A stretch of 64,000 nucleotides of DNA from Candidatus Peregrinibacteria bacterium (GTDB taxonomy: Bacteria; Patescibacteriota; Gracilibacteria; Peribacterales; Peribacteraceae), in the NCBI GenBank assembly GCA_030649955.1, contig JAUSFD010000017.1, positions 1-64,000 of the forward strand, read 5' to 3'. Below, one piece after another: positions 43,679 through 52,631 of this stretch. Position 1 is the first letter of the stretch. Each line of letters opens with the position of its first letter. Both the position numbers and the translations under genes were made by a program. Under the pieces are notes generated by a model. The model saw nothing but the letters and a program-made list of their open reading frames with translations. It did not search any database and had not been told where the DNA came from.

Positions 43679-43963
43679 TTACGCAGCGTTACGCTGTGCT
43701 GCGAAGCAATCCTTGCAGAGGACCGGCTTCCCACCTTCCTCGACGGGGCGAGGCTTGAAGGGAACTTGGCACTGGGCGCCGCACTTCGCGCAGACGGCAT
43801 CGTGCATTTGACGATCGCCGAAGCGCTCAGTTTTGCGGGCCGCGCGGCAGTCCTTGCAGCGCTGCGGTGCGCTCAGGTTCTTGGAGTTGTAAAACTCCTG
43901 TTCACCCTCGGTGAACGTGAACGTGGCGCCGCAATCGCGGCAGGTGAGCTGTTGGTCAGCCAT
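43679..43963 (-). CDS. Small double zinc-ribbon protein
   Basis: 94 residues. LTCRDCGATFTFTEGEQEFY then RCKDCRAARK (first ribbon), CAKCGAQCQVPFKPRP then LCKDCFAAQRN (second ribbon): eight or more Cys in CxxC pairs. Such two-ribbon (CxxC-x17-CxxC) proteins are common in Patescibacteria and some other phyla; function unknown, nucleic-acid binding likely. Own promoter and terminator. Confidence 0.88.
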   Translation of the reverse strand: MADQQLTCRDCGATFTFTEGEQEFYNSKNLSAPQRCKDCRAARKTERFGDRQMHDAVCAKCGAQCQVPFKPRPVEEGGKPVLCKDCFAAQRNAA

Positions 43964-44058
43964 AGAACAGAAAGAAAGGAAGTAAAGAGGTGCAATGCTT
44001 CCTTCTCTCTAAGTTTCTCGGAGACCGATAGGACCCGTTTGAAGGAATTGCTAGCCCT

Positions 44059-44087
44059 ATTGTGAGGGCAGGGGCTCGTATTGTCAA
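44059..44087 (-). promoter_or_regulatory. Promoter of the zinc-ribbon gene
   Basis: Minus strand TTGACA (44087-44082), 17-base spacer, CACAAT (44064-44059); about 95-base leader before the ATG. Confidence 0.7.
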
Positions 44088-44106
44088 TGCGAAGACAGGG
44101 TGAGGA

Positions 44107-44175
44107 AAGGGCAGGAACGGCAGAAGAGGCAGGAACGGCAAGATGTTCTGCCCTTTCTGCCTTCCCTGCCTTTTC
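44107..44175. repeat. GGCAGGAA-family hairpin after rplL
   Basis: After the rplL stop the minus strand reads TCTGAGAAAAGGCAGGG; after the purP stop at 61685 the plus strand reads TCTGAGAAAGGGCAGG. The shared flank marks an element boundary. Confidence 0.8.
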
Positions 44176-44180
44176 TCAGA

Positions 44181-44591
44181 TTACTTCAATGTGACCTTCG
44201 CTCCTGCAGTCTCGAGCTTCTTCTTCATCTCCTCGGCCTCCGCCTTTGCGACGTCCTCCTTCACCATTTTCGGAGCGCTGTCGACCAAGGCCTTGGCATC
44301 GCCGAGCGGGAGGCCCGTGATCTCGCGGATCACCTTGATCACGGCGATCTTCTGCGCGCCGGAATCCGTGAGCTCCACGTTGAAGGCGGCTTTCTCCTCT
44401 GCTTCAGCACCACCGGCTGCACCAGCGGGTGCTGCGGCTGCAGCGGCGACGGGAGCGGCAGCGGAGATGCCGTACTCCTGCTCCATGAATTTCACGACGG
44501 TATTGAGCTGAATAACATTGAGCTTCTCGAGAGCGGTGATCACTGCCTTCTCTTCAGCGGAGAGGGAGATCGTAGCGGTAGCGTCTGCCAT
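44181..44591 (-). CDS. rplL: 50S ribosomal protein L7/L12
   Basis: 136 residues from ATG 44591 ([11 protein letters not shown]). N-terminal dimerisation helices, Ala/Pro/Gly hinge (around 48-66), C-terminal factor-binding domain with [38 protein letters not shown] and [15 protein letters not shown]. It is preceded by rplJ as in most bacteria; rpoB is not adjacent. Confidence 0.97.
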   Translation of the reverse strand: MADATATISLSAEEKAVITALEKLNVIQLNTVVKFMEQEYGISAAAPVAAAAAAPAGAAGGAEAEEKAAFNVELTDSGAQKIAVIKVIREITGLPLGDAKALVDSAPKMVKEDVAKAEAEEMKKKLETAGAKVTLK

Positions 44592-44605
44592 GGGTAAGGG
44601 GGAAA

Positions 44606-44643
44606 AGTGGGTAGTGGATAGTGGACAATGGACAGTGGACAAT
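44606..44643. repeat. Single-arm word repeat (GTGGACAAT type)
   Basis: Tandem words AGTGGATAGTGGACAATGG between rplJ stop and rplL start. It begins at the rplJ stop but lacks the second arm of the other word hairpins. Confidence 0.65.
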
Positions 44644-45170
44644 TACGTTCCCTTCTTCTTCGCCAATTCCCCTGTTGCTCTCGCGAAGCTGATGAGGGGG
44701 GAGTTGCACATGCTCGCGAATTTCGTGAGGGGCGAGCGGATCATGCCCGCGAAGGTCGCCAGGAGGACCAAGCGCGATGGGATCTGAGCGAACGTACGTG
44801 CGTCCTCTTTTGAGAGGAGTTTCCCATCGAAGCAGCCGCCCATGAGGACGACCTGCGGATGATCCTTCCCGAACGTGAAGGCGATGCTCGCCCCCGCCGC
44901 AGGATCCTGGAAGCTGAAGATGCAGGCGATGGGGCCGGGGATGGACTCCTCACTGAACTCCGGGAGACCCACATCCTTCGCTGCAATCTGGAGGAGAGTC
45001 TTCTTCGTCACCTTCATCTCTGCGCCACCCACTTTCAACTTGCGTCGGAGTTCGCTCACTTCAGACACTTTGAGCCCGATGTAGTGGGCGAAGAGTACGG
45101 AGCTTGCGTCCTTGAGCTTCGTCTTCAGCTCGCTGAGGAGCTGCGCTTTCTGAGTGCGGCTGACGGCCAT
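44643..45170 (-). CDS. rplJ: 50S ribosomal protein L10
   Basis: 175 residues from ATG 45170 (MAVSRTQKAQ). SVLFAHYIGLKVSEVSELRR and KVTKKTLLQIAAKDVGL are the L10 core; C-terminal helix binds L12 dimers. The upstream frame to 45269 is leader RNA. The bases before the start are pyrimidine-rich (CCCCTCCTCTCTC), not a Shine-Dalgarno site, so translation is probably set by leader structure. Confidence 0.96.
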   Translation of the reverse strand: MAVSRTQKAQLLSELKTKLKDASSVLFAHYIGLKVSEVSELRRKLKVGGAEMKVTKKTLLQIAAKDVGLPEFSEESIPGPIACIFSFQDPAAGASIAFTFGKDHPQVVLMGGCFDGKLLSKEDARTFAQIPSRLVLLATFAGMIRSPLTKFASMCNSPLISFARATGELAKKKGT

Positions 45171-45365
45171 GAGAGAGGAGGGGGAGGGGATCCTCCCAGA
45201 CATCCCAAGGGACACGTACACGCAAAGTCTCCCTTCAGATGTCCGGGAGACCAGCGAGGAACACGGCACGAATCACCAAGTCGGAACCGAGTGGCCGATG
45301 CTGTATTCCTCGGAGGGGCTTATTTCGGCCTGCGGCCTTGTGCCCTCGGTCTTCGGACGTAGGTG
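45171..45365 (-). promoter_or_regulatory. Long rplJ leader (candidate L10 autoregulatory leader)
   Basis: About 190 untranslated bases between the rplJ promoter and start, rich in self-complementary segments (GGGAGGATCCCCTCCCC; AAGGCCGCAGGCC). By position this is where the L10/L12-binding leader lies in other bacteria; I did not fit the known consensus. Confidence 0.5.
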
Positions 45366-45366
45366 G

Positions 45367-45394
45367 ATTTTACTCAGATGTAGGCAGATGTCAA
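45367..45394 (-). promoter_or_regulatory. rplJ promoter
   Basis: Minus strand TTGACA (45394-45389), 16-base spacer, TAAAAT (45372-45367). Confidence 0.78.
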
Positions 45395-45422
45395 GAATTT
45401 CCCGGTTTCTCCTTATTAGATG

Positions 45423-45450
45423 TTGACAAATAAAATATTATATATATAAT
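45423..45450 (+). promoter_or_regulatory. Full-consensus promoter upstream of dtd
   Basis: TTGACA (45423-45428), 16-base AT-only spacer, TATAAT (45445-45450): the only promoter in the window matching both hexamers exactly. Divergent from the rplJ promoter, 28 bases apart. Confidence 0.85.
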
Positions 45451-45456
45451 ATAAGT

Positions 45457-45543
45457 TCTTTGGAAGAACTCCTCGATAGGAGGAAAACGAGACTCCGGAC
45501 GGGTGAAAGTCGCCACCATTCGTCTGCGCGCGTACGCTCTTCG
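45457..45543 (+). ncRNA. Structured leader or small RNA before dtd
   Basis: Starts with two tight hairpins, AGTTCTT-tgg-AAGAACT and CTCCT-cgat-AGGAG, then ACTCCGGACGGGTGAAAGTC. No known riboswitch consensus recognised. The strength of the promoter is out of proportion to a housekeeping dtd gene. Confidence 0.45.
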
Positions 45544-45545
45544 CC

Positions 45546-45986
45546 ATGCGACTCCTCCTCCAGCGTGTTTCCCGAGCGGAAGTGACCGTCGACGGGGCCG
45601 TCATTGGTTCTATCGGGAAGGGATACCTCCTCTTCCTCTGTGTGATGGCGGGCGATACATCGGCGCACGCCCAGCTCCTCGCGGAGAAAGTGACGAAACT
45701 CCGGCTCTTCCCAGGAGAGGTCGGCAAGGTGAATGACCGATCGATTGCGGATGTCGGCGGATCGATCCTCGTCGTATCGCAGTTCACACTCGCGGGAGAT
45801 GTGTCGAAGGGGAGCAGGCCGGACTACACCAAAGCGGCTCCTCCTGCGGATGCAGAGACGCTCTACGAGTTCTTCATCGAGAAGGTCCGGGCATCAGGCA
45901 TTCCCGTTGAGGCAGGGCAGTTCGGCGCAGCGATGGAAGTCACCCTCGTGAACGATGGGCCGGTCACTCTCTGGCTAGAGAACTAG
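45546..45986 (+). CDS. dtd: D-aminoacyl-tRNA deacylase
   Basis: 146 residues, standard length. MRLLLQRVSRAEVTVDG start, VVSQFTLAGDVSKGSRPDY (SQxT site) and VNDGPVTLWLEN (the Gly-Pro motif that excludes L-amino acids). It removes D-amino acids, and also glycine from tRNA-Ala, from mischarged tRNAs. Confidence 0.97.
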   Translation: MRLLLQRVSRAEVTVDGAVIGSIGKGYLLFLCVMAGDTSAHAQLLAEKVTKLRLFPGEVGKVNDRSIADVGGSILVVSQFTLAGDVSKGSRPDYTKAAPPADAETLYEFFIEKVRASGIPVEAGQFGAAMEVTLVNDGPVTLWLEN

Positions 45987-46067
45987 CCAACGAGAATGCG
46001 AAAAAACGATTTCCCTGTGAATTAGAGAGGTCTCACGTCAAAACCGCCAAACAGCATCGAGTAGTGC

Positions 46068-46073
46068 TATACT
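46068..46073 (+). promoter_or_regulatory. -10 element of relA
   Basis: TATACT, 11 bases before the relA ATG; -35 poor (CGCCAA at 17). The transcript would be almost leaderless. Confidence 0.5.
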
Positions 46074-46084
46074 GCCTCTCTCCT

Positions 46085-47968
46085 ATGTCTGCGCAGAAGC
46101 ACATTGCGACTGAGGACGCTCTGGCGATCGAACCCATCAAGCACCTTTTCCAAGGTGGTCGCATGGGGGAGGCATACGCACTCGCAGAGGAACTCTACCG
46201 CGGACGACTTCACTGGACGGGTGTCTCGCTCCTCGAACATGTGTCCGGGGTGCTCAAGGTGCTCCTCCCGTTTGAGCCCGATGAGGACACGCTCATCACG
46301 TGCCTGCTCCACCACGCGCTCGAGACGCGGCAGGTGACACTCATGGAGCTCGAGGAGCAGTTCGGCACGAAGGTGCGCTCATTCATCAGCGGGGTGCACT
46401 TGCTCTCGCACGTGACGATGGCCAATAGCCGCAACAGCATTGAAGATTTACGGCTCATGCTCCTGAGCGTCAGCGACGATGTGCGTGTGATCTTCATCAT
46501 CCTCTGCGACCGGTGCTACGTGCTCACGCAGCTCGCGCACGTTCCCCATGAGGAGCAGCGGCGCTTGTGCCAGGACGTGCTTAATCTCTTCGCACCCGTG
46601 GCCGCGCGACTGGGTATCCACACGCTCAAGCAGCGACTCGAACTCCTCGCGTTCCCCATCGTGTACCCCGCGGATGCGGAGCGTATCGGGGAGCAGATGG
46701 AGGGAGTGGCGCGGCGCTACGGGAAGTTCCTGCCGAAGGCGGCCGCTGAACTGAGCGCCGCACTCAAGCAGCAGGGGATTGCGTCCCTCGTCGATGGTCG
46801 GGAGAAGCAGTCCTACAGCGTCTTCATGAAGATGAAGGCGAAGAGCCTCAGCAGTGTCCTCAGCATGAGCGACCTCTTCGCGCTCCGGGTGGTCGTCGCG
46901 ACGGAGGAGGAATGCTACCGCGTGCTTGGTATGCTCCATCGACTAGGGCGGCCCGTGCAGAACCGGTTCAAGGACTACATCGCCTTTCCCAAGCCCAACG
47001 GCTACCAGAGCCTGCACACTACCATTGCCCAGCTCCCCGGTGTGCCGGAGAACATGTTCATCGAGGTGCAGGTGCGCACCCACGAGATGCACCGCGAGGC
47101 GGAGTACGGCATCGCCGCGCACTGGAGCTACAAGGAGGGTGGCATGGCCGACCGCGCGCTCCAGCGCCTGCAGCTCCACACAGTGCTCGCATCGCAGCAC
47201 TCCACTGTGGAGAGTGAGCGGGAGGAGAGCTCGCTCGTCGATCACATCTTCGTCCTCACACCGAAGGGGGACATCGTCGAGCTCCCGGAAGGAGCGACTC
47301 CACTCGACTTTGCTTTCCAGATCCACACGGATGTCGGGCTCGCGTTCCGTGCCGCGCACGTGAACGGGAGTATCGTGCCGCTCGACTACGCACTCGAGAA
47401 TGGTGATGTCGTCGAGATCGTGAAGCACCGTGTCCCTCGACCATCCCCTGAGTGGCTGCAGCTCCTGAAGATGGCGTCGTCGCGCTCGCGTCTGAAGCGT
47501 CACCTCTACGCGCTCAATCGCGATGCCTACGTTGCCCACGGGCGCGACTTGCTCAATGAGGAGCTCGTGAGGATGCGTCTGCCTCCGCTCGATCCGGACC
47601 TCACTCTCCTCCGCCTATCCGAGGGCAAGATGCTCTCCGTCCACGAGCGTGAGGATCTCCTCCTCAAGCTCGGTCAAGGAGGGGAGCCCTTGAGCGCGAT
47701 CCTCGCGCGCATCGATGCCCTCAAATCCACTCTGCAGGCACCCCAGCGGAAGGTGCGTCTGCAACGCAAGGATGTTCTTATCGAGATCGAGGGAAACCTC
47801 CCTATGCCGATGCGCTTCGCCAAGTGCTGCAAGCCCAATGAGAACCATCCGCTCGAACTCATCGGGTCGATCACGCGCAGCGCAGATGTCGTCGTGCACG
47901 CACGGGGATGCAAAATGTTACGAGCCGGGAACCCGGAGCGCAGGATTAAGGTGAAGTGGAGGAAGTAG
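46085..47968 (+). CDS. relA: RelA/SpoT family (p)ppGpp synthetase, hydrolase site degenerate
   Basis: 627 residues from ATG 46085. Synthetase domain intact: SYSVFMKMKAKSLSSVLSM, KDYIAFPKPNGYQSLHTT and EVQVRTHEMHREAEYGIAAH. TGS domain HIFVLTPKGDIVELPEGATP. The N-terminal HD hydrolase domain is recognisable but key residues are lost: HD reads HH in CLLHHALETR, and the ADRLHNM-like segment reads CDRCYVL. The C-terminal ACT domain is missing; it ends after a Cys-containing module (FAKCCKPN, HARGCKML). Probably a synthetase-only enzyme; a separate hydrolase is expected elsewhere. Confidence 0.93.
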   Translation: MSAQKHIATEDALAIEPIKHLFQGGRMGEAYALAEELYRGRLHWTGVSLLEHVSGVLKVLLPFEPDEDTLITCLLHHALETRQVTLMELEEQFGTKVRSFISGVHLLSHVTMANSRNSIEDLRLMLLSVSDDVRVIFIILCDRCYVLTQLAHVPHEEQRRLCQDVLNLFAPVAARLGIHTLKQRLELLAFPIVYPADAERIGEQMEGVARRYGKFLPKAAAELSAALKQQGIASLVDGREKQSYSVFMKMKAKSLSSVLSMSDLFALRVVVATEEECYRVLGMLHRLGRPVQNRFKDYIAFPKPNGYQSLHTTIAQLPGVPENMFIEVQVRTHEMHREAEYGIAAHWSYKEGGMADRALQRLQLHTVLASQHSTVESEREESSLVDHIFVLTPKGDIVELPEGATPLDFAFQIHTDVGLAFRAAHVNGSIVPLDYALENGDVVEIVKHRVPRPSPEWLQLLKMASSRSRLKRHLYALNRDAYVAHGRDLLNEELVRMRLPPLDPDLTLLRLSEGKMLSVHEREDLLLKLGQGGEPLSAILARIDALKSTLQAPQRKVRLQRKDVLIEIEGNLPMPMRFAKCCKPNENHPLELIGSITRSADVVVHARGCKMLRAGNPERRIKVKWRK

Positions 47969-47972
47969 GCTT

Positions 47973-48092
47973 GAGGATTGGGATTAGGATTAGGATTTGG
48001 ATTTGGGGTGAGGCAAAACTTCATCGACGAATGAGAGATGCATGGGGCTTGTCATTCCTTTTCTCCTAATCCTAATCCAAATCCCAATCCTA
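47973..48092. repeat. Word hairpin (ATTAGG type) between relA and tig stops
   Basis: Left arm starts 4 bases after the relA TAG; right arm starts at the tig TAG (48090-48092). The hairpin fills the gap between two convergent genes. Confidence 0.85.
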
Positions 48093-49370
48093 CACTTCGA
48101 GCATTTGCCCTATGAGTTTCTCCACCGTCCTCTGCCACCGTAACCGCTCGAAGGTGTCTTCGCCCGGTTGCAGGCGCTGACGGATGGATTGCTGCTGCTC
48201 GGGGGGAACGGAGGTGAGTGATGATTCCAGTGCGGAGCGCACCTCGTCGTCGGAGACCGTGATGCCCTTCTGCTTGATGAGCTCCTCCAGCCCAAAGCGA
48301 ACGGTCAGGCGCTTCTCTGCCTGCTCGCGCAGTTCCTTGTGCACCGTCTCCGCATCTTTCTTCGAGCGCTTCATCCAGTCATTGAGCGTCGTGTTCTGCT
48401 TCTCGAGCTCTGTGACGAACTCCTCGAACATGCTGCGCTCCTCCTCATCGATGAGTTCTGGAGCGAGCTCGACCGTCGTCGCCTTCTCGATTGCCTGCAG
48501 GAGCTGCTGCTCGCGCCGACGCTGCTCGACGTTCTCCTCCTCTGTACGGAGGGAGGCTTCCACTTGGGACCGGAACTCCGCAGCGGACCCGGCCCCGTAC
48601 TGCTGCTTCACGAACTCGTCGGTGAGCGTTGGGCGCGAGATGACTTCCACCTTCTTCACCTTCACCGCGAACGTTGCCGGCTTTCCCTGCAGTTGCTCGG
48701 CGTGGTACTTCGCGGGGAAGGTGAGCGTGAAGGATTTCTCCTCACCTTTCTTCAGCCCCTTCAGCGCGTCCTCGAACCCCGGGAGGAGGGTCTTCGATCC
48801 CAAGATGACGGCGTAGTCCACGCTGCGTATGCCCTCGATCTCCTTCCCCCCTTCATCGGTAGCCGTGAAATCCATTGTCATGCGGTGCCCCTCCTCTGCG
48901 GGTGCATCGATCTCTGCCCCAGTCTCAAATTGCTTCAAGAGGTAGTCGATCATGCGATCGATGTCCTTCGCATCGACCTTCGTCTCCTTTTTCTCAATCT
49001 TGATGGCATCCGGCTTCTTCACCGTCACCGTCGGGCGCTCGACGAAGGTCACCTTGATGGTGAGTGGGTCTCGGCTCTCTGCCTCCACGCGTGGCTGGAG
49101 GATCGGCTGGAGGGAATGCTCCTTCACGATACTCGGGAAGAGAGGACCTAGGAGGACGCGAATCACCTCTTCGAAGAGTGCCTGCTCATCGATCTTCTCG
49201 CGCATCTTCTCCGGCGGAGCTTTCCCTGCGCGGAAGCCGGGGATAGTGATGCTCTCGCCAAGCCTCGCGAGCGCCTGCTCCTCCCCGCGCTTCGTCTCCT
49301 CCGGCGTAAAGGTCACGGTGCACTCTATTCGGTTCTTCGGGAGCCGTTTCACAACAGGGGCAGTAGCCAT
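48090..49370 (-). CDS. tig: Trigger factor
   Basis: 426 residues from ATG 49370 (MATAPVVKRL). Ribosome-binding signature ITIPGFRAGKAPPEKMRE, FKBP-type peptidyl-prolyl isomerase domain (about 165-250: MTMDFTATDEGGKEIEG, LLPGFEDALKGLKKGEEK), then the helical C-terminal chaperone arms. It binds nascent chains at the ribosome exit. Confidence 0.96.
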   Translation of the reverse strand: MATAPVVKRLPKNRIECTVTFTPEETKRGEEQALARLGESITIPGFRAGKAPPEKMREKIDEQALFEEVIRVLLGPLFPSIVKEHSLQPILQPRVEAESRDPLTIKVTFVERPTVTVKKPDAIKIEKKETKVDAKDIDRMIDYLLKQFETGAEIDAPAEEGHRMTMDFTATDEGGKEIEGIRSVDYAVILGSKTLLPGFEDALKGLKKGEEKSFTLTFPAKYHAEQLQGKPATFAVKVKKVEVISRPTLTDEFVKQQYGAGSAAEFRSQVEASLRTEEENVEQRRREQQLLQAIEKATTVELAPELIDEEERSMFEEFVTELEKQNTTLNDWMKRSKKDAETVHKELREQAEKRLTVRFGLEELIKQKGITVSDDEVRSALESSLTSVPPEQQQSIRQRLQPGEDTFERLRWQRTVEKLIGQMLEV

Positions 49371-49428
49371 TCGCAGAGGGGTACGGGACAAGTGAGTGCG
49401 TGCTCGAATACGTCACGCACCAACGGGA

Positions 49429-50319
49429 TCAGGATTTCTTCTTCCAGAAGATGAGCAGGGGAGTGGCGACGAAGAACGAGGAGTAGGTCCCGATGATCGT
49501 CCCGATGATGAGGGTCAGGATGAACCAGCGGATGCTCTCCGATCCCAGGAAGAAGAGTGCGAAGAGCATGATGAGCGCACCGAAGCCGGTGTTGATGGTG
49601 CGCGTGAGGGTCTGCTGGAGGCTGCGCGTGGCGAGGGTCGCGAAGTCCTCGTGGCTTCCCTGGAGGGAGAGGTTGTCGCGGATGCGGTCGAAGATGACGA
49701 TCGTGTCGTTCACGGAGTACCCCATGATGCTGAGCAATGCGGAGATGAAGAGGGTATCCACCTGGAACGTCGTTGTGTGGCTGAGGATGACGAAGATCCC
49801 CATGGTGATGATAATGTCGTGGAGCAGCGCGACGACCGCGATGATGCCGAAGCGCAGGGGGCTCATCTTCCGCGGGATCTTGCGGAAGGCGAAGGCGATG
49901 TACACGACGATCGCGATGGTTGCGATGAGGAGGGCCATGACCGCTCTGCGCTTGAGAGTCGCACCCACCGTGGGTCCGATCGTCGTGAACTGCAGCTCGG
50001 TGATCTCTGGCATCTCCTTCTCCGCAGTTGCAAGAAACTGGAGGTGCTCTTCATTCGTGAGCGTCGTGGACCGTACGTAGTACGACTCCGTCTTCGTCTC
50101 CGTCATGCTGGCGGCTGCGAGCGGCGGGATGCCGGACTTCTCCAGGAGTGCGACCAAATCCTCCTTCGTCTTTCCCTGTGGCAGCTTGAGTTCCATGAGC
50201 GTCCCTCCCGTAAACTCAATGCTGAGCTTGGGACCGGGAACGAAGAGCAGTCCTATGCCGATGACGACGAGCAGCACGGAGAGGCCGAGGAAGAGCTTCG
50301 CTGCTTTGAGAAATGTCAT
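49429..50319 (-). CDS. secF: Protein translocase subunit SecF
   Basis: 296 residues from ATG 50319. Six membrane segments; LSIEFTGGTLMELKLP (start of the periplasmic loop), GYSVNDTIVIFDRIRDN in TM4-5 and TRTINTGFGALIML. It uses the proton gradient to aid protein export with SecD, which is not adjacent here. Confidence 0.95.
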   Translation of the reverse strand: MTFLKAAKLFLGLSVLLVVIGIGLLFVPGPKLSIEFTGGTLMELKLPQGKTKEDLVALLEKSGIPPLAAASMTETKTESYYVRSTTLTNEEHLQFLATAEKEMPEITELQFTTIGPTVGATLKRRAVMALLIATIAIVVYIAFAFRKIPRKMSPLRFGIIAVVALLHDIIITMGIFVILSHTTTFQVDTLFISALLSIMGYSVNDTIVIFDRIRDNLSLQGSHEDFATLATRSLQQTLTRTINTGFGALIMLFALFFLGSESIRWFILTLIIGTIIGTYSSFFVATPLLIFWKKKS

Positions 50320-50399
50320 GGTGGTCTTCAGGTGGGATTGTCCGCGAGAGCGTAGCGTGTTTCCCCCGTGATTTCCAGGGCGTGTATTCTGGGGGCTGG

Positions 50400-51833
50400 T
50401 CAAGGCTCCTGCTCCCTCTGGACGCTGATTTCCGCATCCTGCTGCCATGTCAGCGTTGTGACCGCGCCCGTCCTTTCTGCGCCGATAGCGAGACTGCCGG
50501 TAGCAGCAGGAGGGAGGAGGAGCGAGAGGAGCGTATCATCGTACGATGGGGAAAGTGCGGACTGCCGCATGGCGGGACTCAGGAACACTCCACCAAGGAA
50601 CAGTCGTTTCCCACCCAGGTGGGGGAGGGTGATGCGCATACCCGCTCTGTCGTCGATAATTCCCGAGAGGAGTGCAGGATCCGTACTGAGGGCAAACTCT
50701 CCTCTCCGTTGCGCGGTGATGAACGCTCCACTCTCCGTTGTGGAGGTCCTACGGATATCCCAACCATTGAGCTCCGTACGCTCAGCAGAACCACCACCAC
50801 TGCGCACGGTGCGAGAGCGGAAGCCATCCTCCAATTCTCGAACCTCAAAGGCGATTGTGGACGTTGCGGCAGCACTGCGGTGGAGCTTTTCGAGGATTAC
50901 GGAGAGGAGCTCCTGGTCGCTCATCTGTCCGCGGATGAGCAGTACACGACGCTCGCTTGGATTCTCCATAATGAGCACCTGTGTTGGTTCTTCAAGGAGT
51001 GGGAGGATATCGTGCGCGAAGCTCACCTCATCCCCGATCACCTCCGCAGCGGCGGTCTTCGTGAGTGTTGCGAGGATCAGCCGATCCTCACTCGAAGCGG
51101 AATCGATGGTGGTGTCGTAAGTGGCTCGCAGATTCCCGAATGTCATCGCACTACGCAGTTCGCCGTACGCCGGTACGGCAATAGTATTCGATGCTTGTGC
51201 GCTTCGGTTTGCGGGTGCGCCGGTGTACGCACCGATCGAGCCCTGATTTCCATCGTTCGCAATCATCACATGCGTTGCACGAGAGAGGAGGGACCGGATG
51301 CCTCGCACGGTGGGATCACTCGGGGCATTGGCGAGCATTGGTTCCAGAGTGTTCAGCGAGAGGAAGGTGCGACTGCTCCCTGTGGGTACTGCAGAAGAGA
51401 GCGCTCGGAACTCCGCCGTTCTGCCCAGGCGAGTTCCTGCGGAGAGGACCATGGCCATGGTCCTCTCCGACGATGTCTCGACGGCGAACGGTCCGATCGT
51501 TTGCTCCGTAATACTCTCCACAGTTGCGGAGTGAGAGAACACGGCGAACCCCACATCCCCATTCCCCTCATCGAGGAGCGCGATGGCGATTGGTACTTCC
51601 GTCCGTGTCCGTAGGGCGCGCAGGGAAGGAGTGAAAGGGGAGAACTGTTCCAGTGTTTCTGCTGTTGGGTGCTCGAAGAGGGCGATCGTCCCCTCCGCGG
51701 GGAGGATCTGCGCGACCGAAATCGCCCCCGTTGCCACGGGTCCGAAGAGGAGGAAACCGATGAGGAGGGTGGCCACGCTCGCTATTCCAGCGAGGAGAAT
51801 GACCACCGTGCGATACGGGAGAGGAATGGGCAT
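50400..51833 (-). CDS. Membrane-anchored extracytoplasmic protein (DUF3352-like)
   Basis: 477 residues. N-terminal anchor (7-30: TVVILLAGIASVATLLIGFL), then a large soluble part starting AQILPAEGTIALFEHPTAET, which resembles DUF3352 proteins. Low-complexity Ser/Thr stretches. Function unknown. Confidence 0.75.
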   Translation of the reverse strand: MPIPLPYRTVVILLAGIASVATLLIGFLLFGPVATGAISVAQILPAEGTIALFEHPTAETLEQFSPFTPSLRALRTRTEVPIAIALLDEGNGDVGFAVFSHSATVESITEQTIGPFAVETSSERTMAMVLSAGTRLGRTAEFRALSSAVPTGSSRTFLSLNTLEPMLANAPSDPTVRGIRSLLSRATHVMIANDGNQGSIGAYTGAPANRSAQASNTIAVPAYGELRSAMTFGNLRATYDTTIDSASSEDRLILATLTKTAAAEVIGDEVSFAHDILPLLEEPTQVLIMENPSERRVLLIRGQMSDQELLSVILEKLHRSAAATSTIAFEVRELEDGFRSRTVRSGGGSAERTELNGWDIRRTSTTESGAFITAQRRGEFALSTDPALLSGIIDDRAGMRITLPHLGGKRLFLGGVFLSPAMRQSALSPSYDDTLLSLLLPPAATGSLAIGAERTGAVTTLTWQQDAEISVQREQEP

Positions 51834-52074
51834 GTTGCGGCACTATACCCGACGTTTTTCGTGCTTCTACCTCTTCCTCCTGTCCTCCTTCTCCCCCTTC
51901 TTGGGGGAGAAGGAGGGACATTGCCCCAGGAATATTCGGGTGCTGGATTGCCTTTGGGGTAGCGCAGAACGACGGCTTTCCCCTGAACACTAAATGTATT
52001 CATAAAACATTCCTCCCCTTCCGCCATGTCATTGGGTTGCGCCGGAAGCGAGCCTGAGGGTACGATGCCCGGAT

Positions 52075-52197
52075 TTGCTCAGAAACACGGAGCAGCAAAT
52101 CCGACACAAACAGGACACACACATACACACGCCCCGGGGCAAGAAAACAAAAGAACAGCTGACCGAGAAGATCCTTCACATCAACGACGAAGAATAG
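52075..52197 (+). CDS. Possible 40-residue charged peptide
   Basis: From TTG 52075 to TAG 52197. C-terminal part KKTKEQLTEKILHINDEE looks like genuine soluble protein; the N-terminal part is His/Arg-rich. No good start codon or ribosome site. The stop is followed at once by a word hairpin, as at several real genes here. It may be a remnant of a longer gene. Confidence 0.3.
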   Translation: MLRNTEQQIRHKQDTHIHTPRGKKTKEQLTEKILHINDEE

Positions 52198-52256
52198 AGA
52201 ATGTTGAATATAGAATATTGAATATTCAACATTCCACATTCCATATTCAATATTCT
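52198..52256. repeat. AT-rich word hairpin (GAATATT type)
   Basis: Repeats of GAATGTT/GAATATT forming a self-complementary run of nearly 60 bases directly after a TAG codon. Confidence 0.75.
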
Positions 52257-52581
52257 TCCTCCGCAGAGAGGAGAATGGGCGTCGAATCGGAAGTAGGCTT
52301 TCCCTTCCGCCCATCCTTCTCTCTGCTCTGCAACGTCGCGCCGGAGATGTGAGGAAGCGCTCCAGGCGTGCACCCCCCTCCACTCTCCAGTGTTCCCCCG
52401 GAGCATTTTGCACCGCGCGGTGAACCGGTCCGGAGACCTCGCCAGGTTACGAGGATAAACGAGAAACCACAGCACGGCAGAGAACCGAGGGCTCCTCCCC
52501 TCCGTCATCCTCCATTCTGAACGGCTCAGCGGTTGACTCATGTGATTCGCCGTTGATAGCTGCGGAGGCAGACACAAACAC

Positions 52582-52607
52582 AAAAAGGTCAGGCAACTGG
52601 CCTTTTT
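52582..52607. terminator. Bidirectional intrinsic terminator
   Basis: AAAAAGG-tcaggcaactgg-CCTTTTT with T-rich continuation (GTTTTAT) on the plus strand. On the plus strand it would end a transcript from the 52.2-52.5 kb stretch. Confidence 0.7.
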
Positions 52608-52631
52608 GTTTTATCTGGTCAACGGCAAAAG

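Noticed and set aside
52026-52197. tmRNA tag-like end (AACGACGAAGAATAG)
   Set aside because: No tRNA-like acceptor or T arm nearby, and the peptide does not end in Leu-Ala-Ala.
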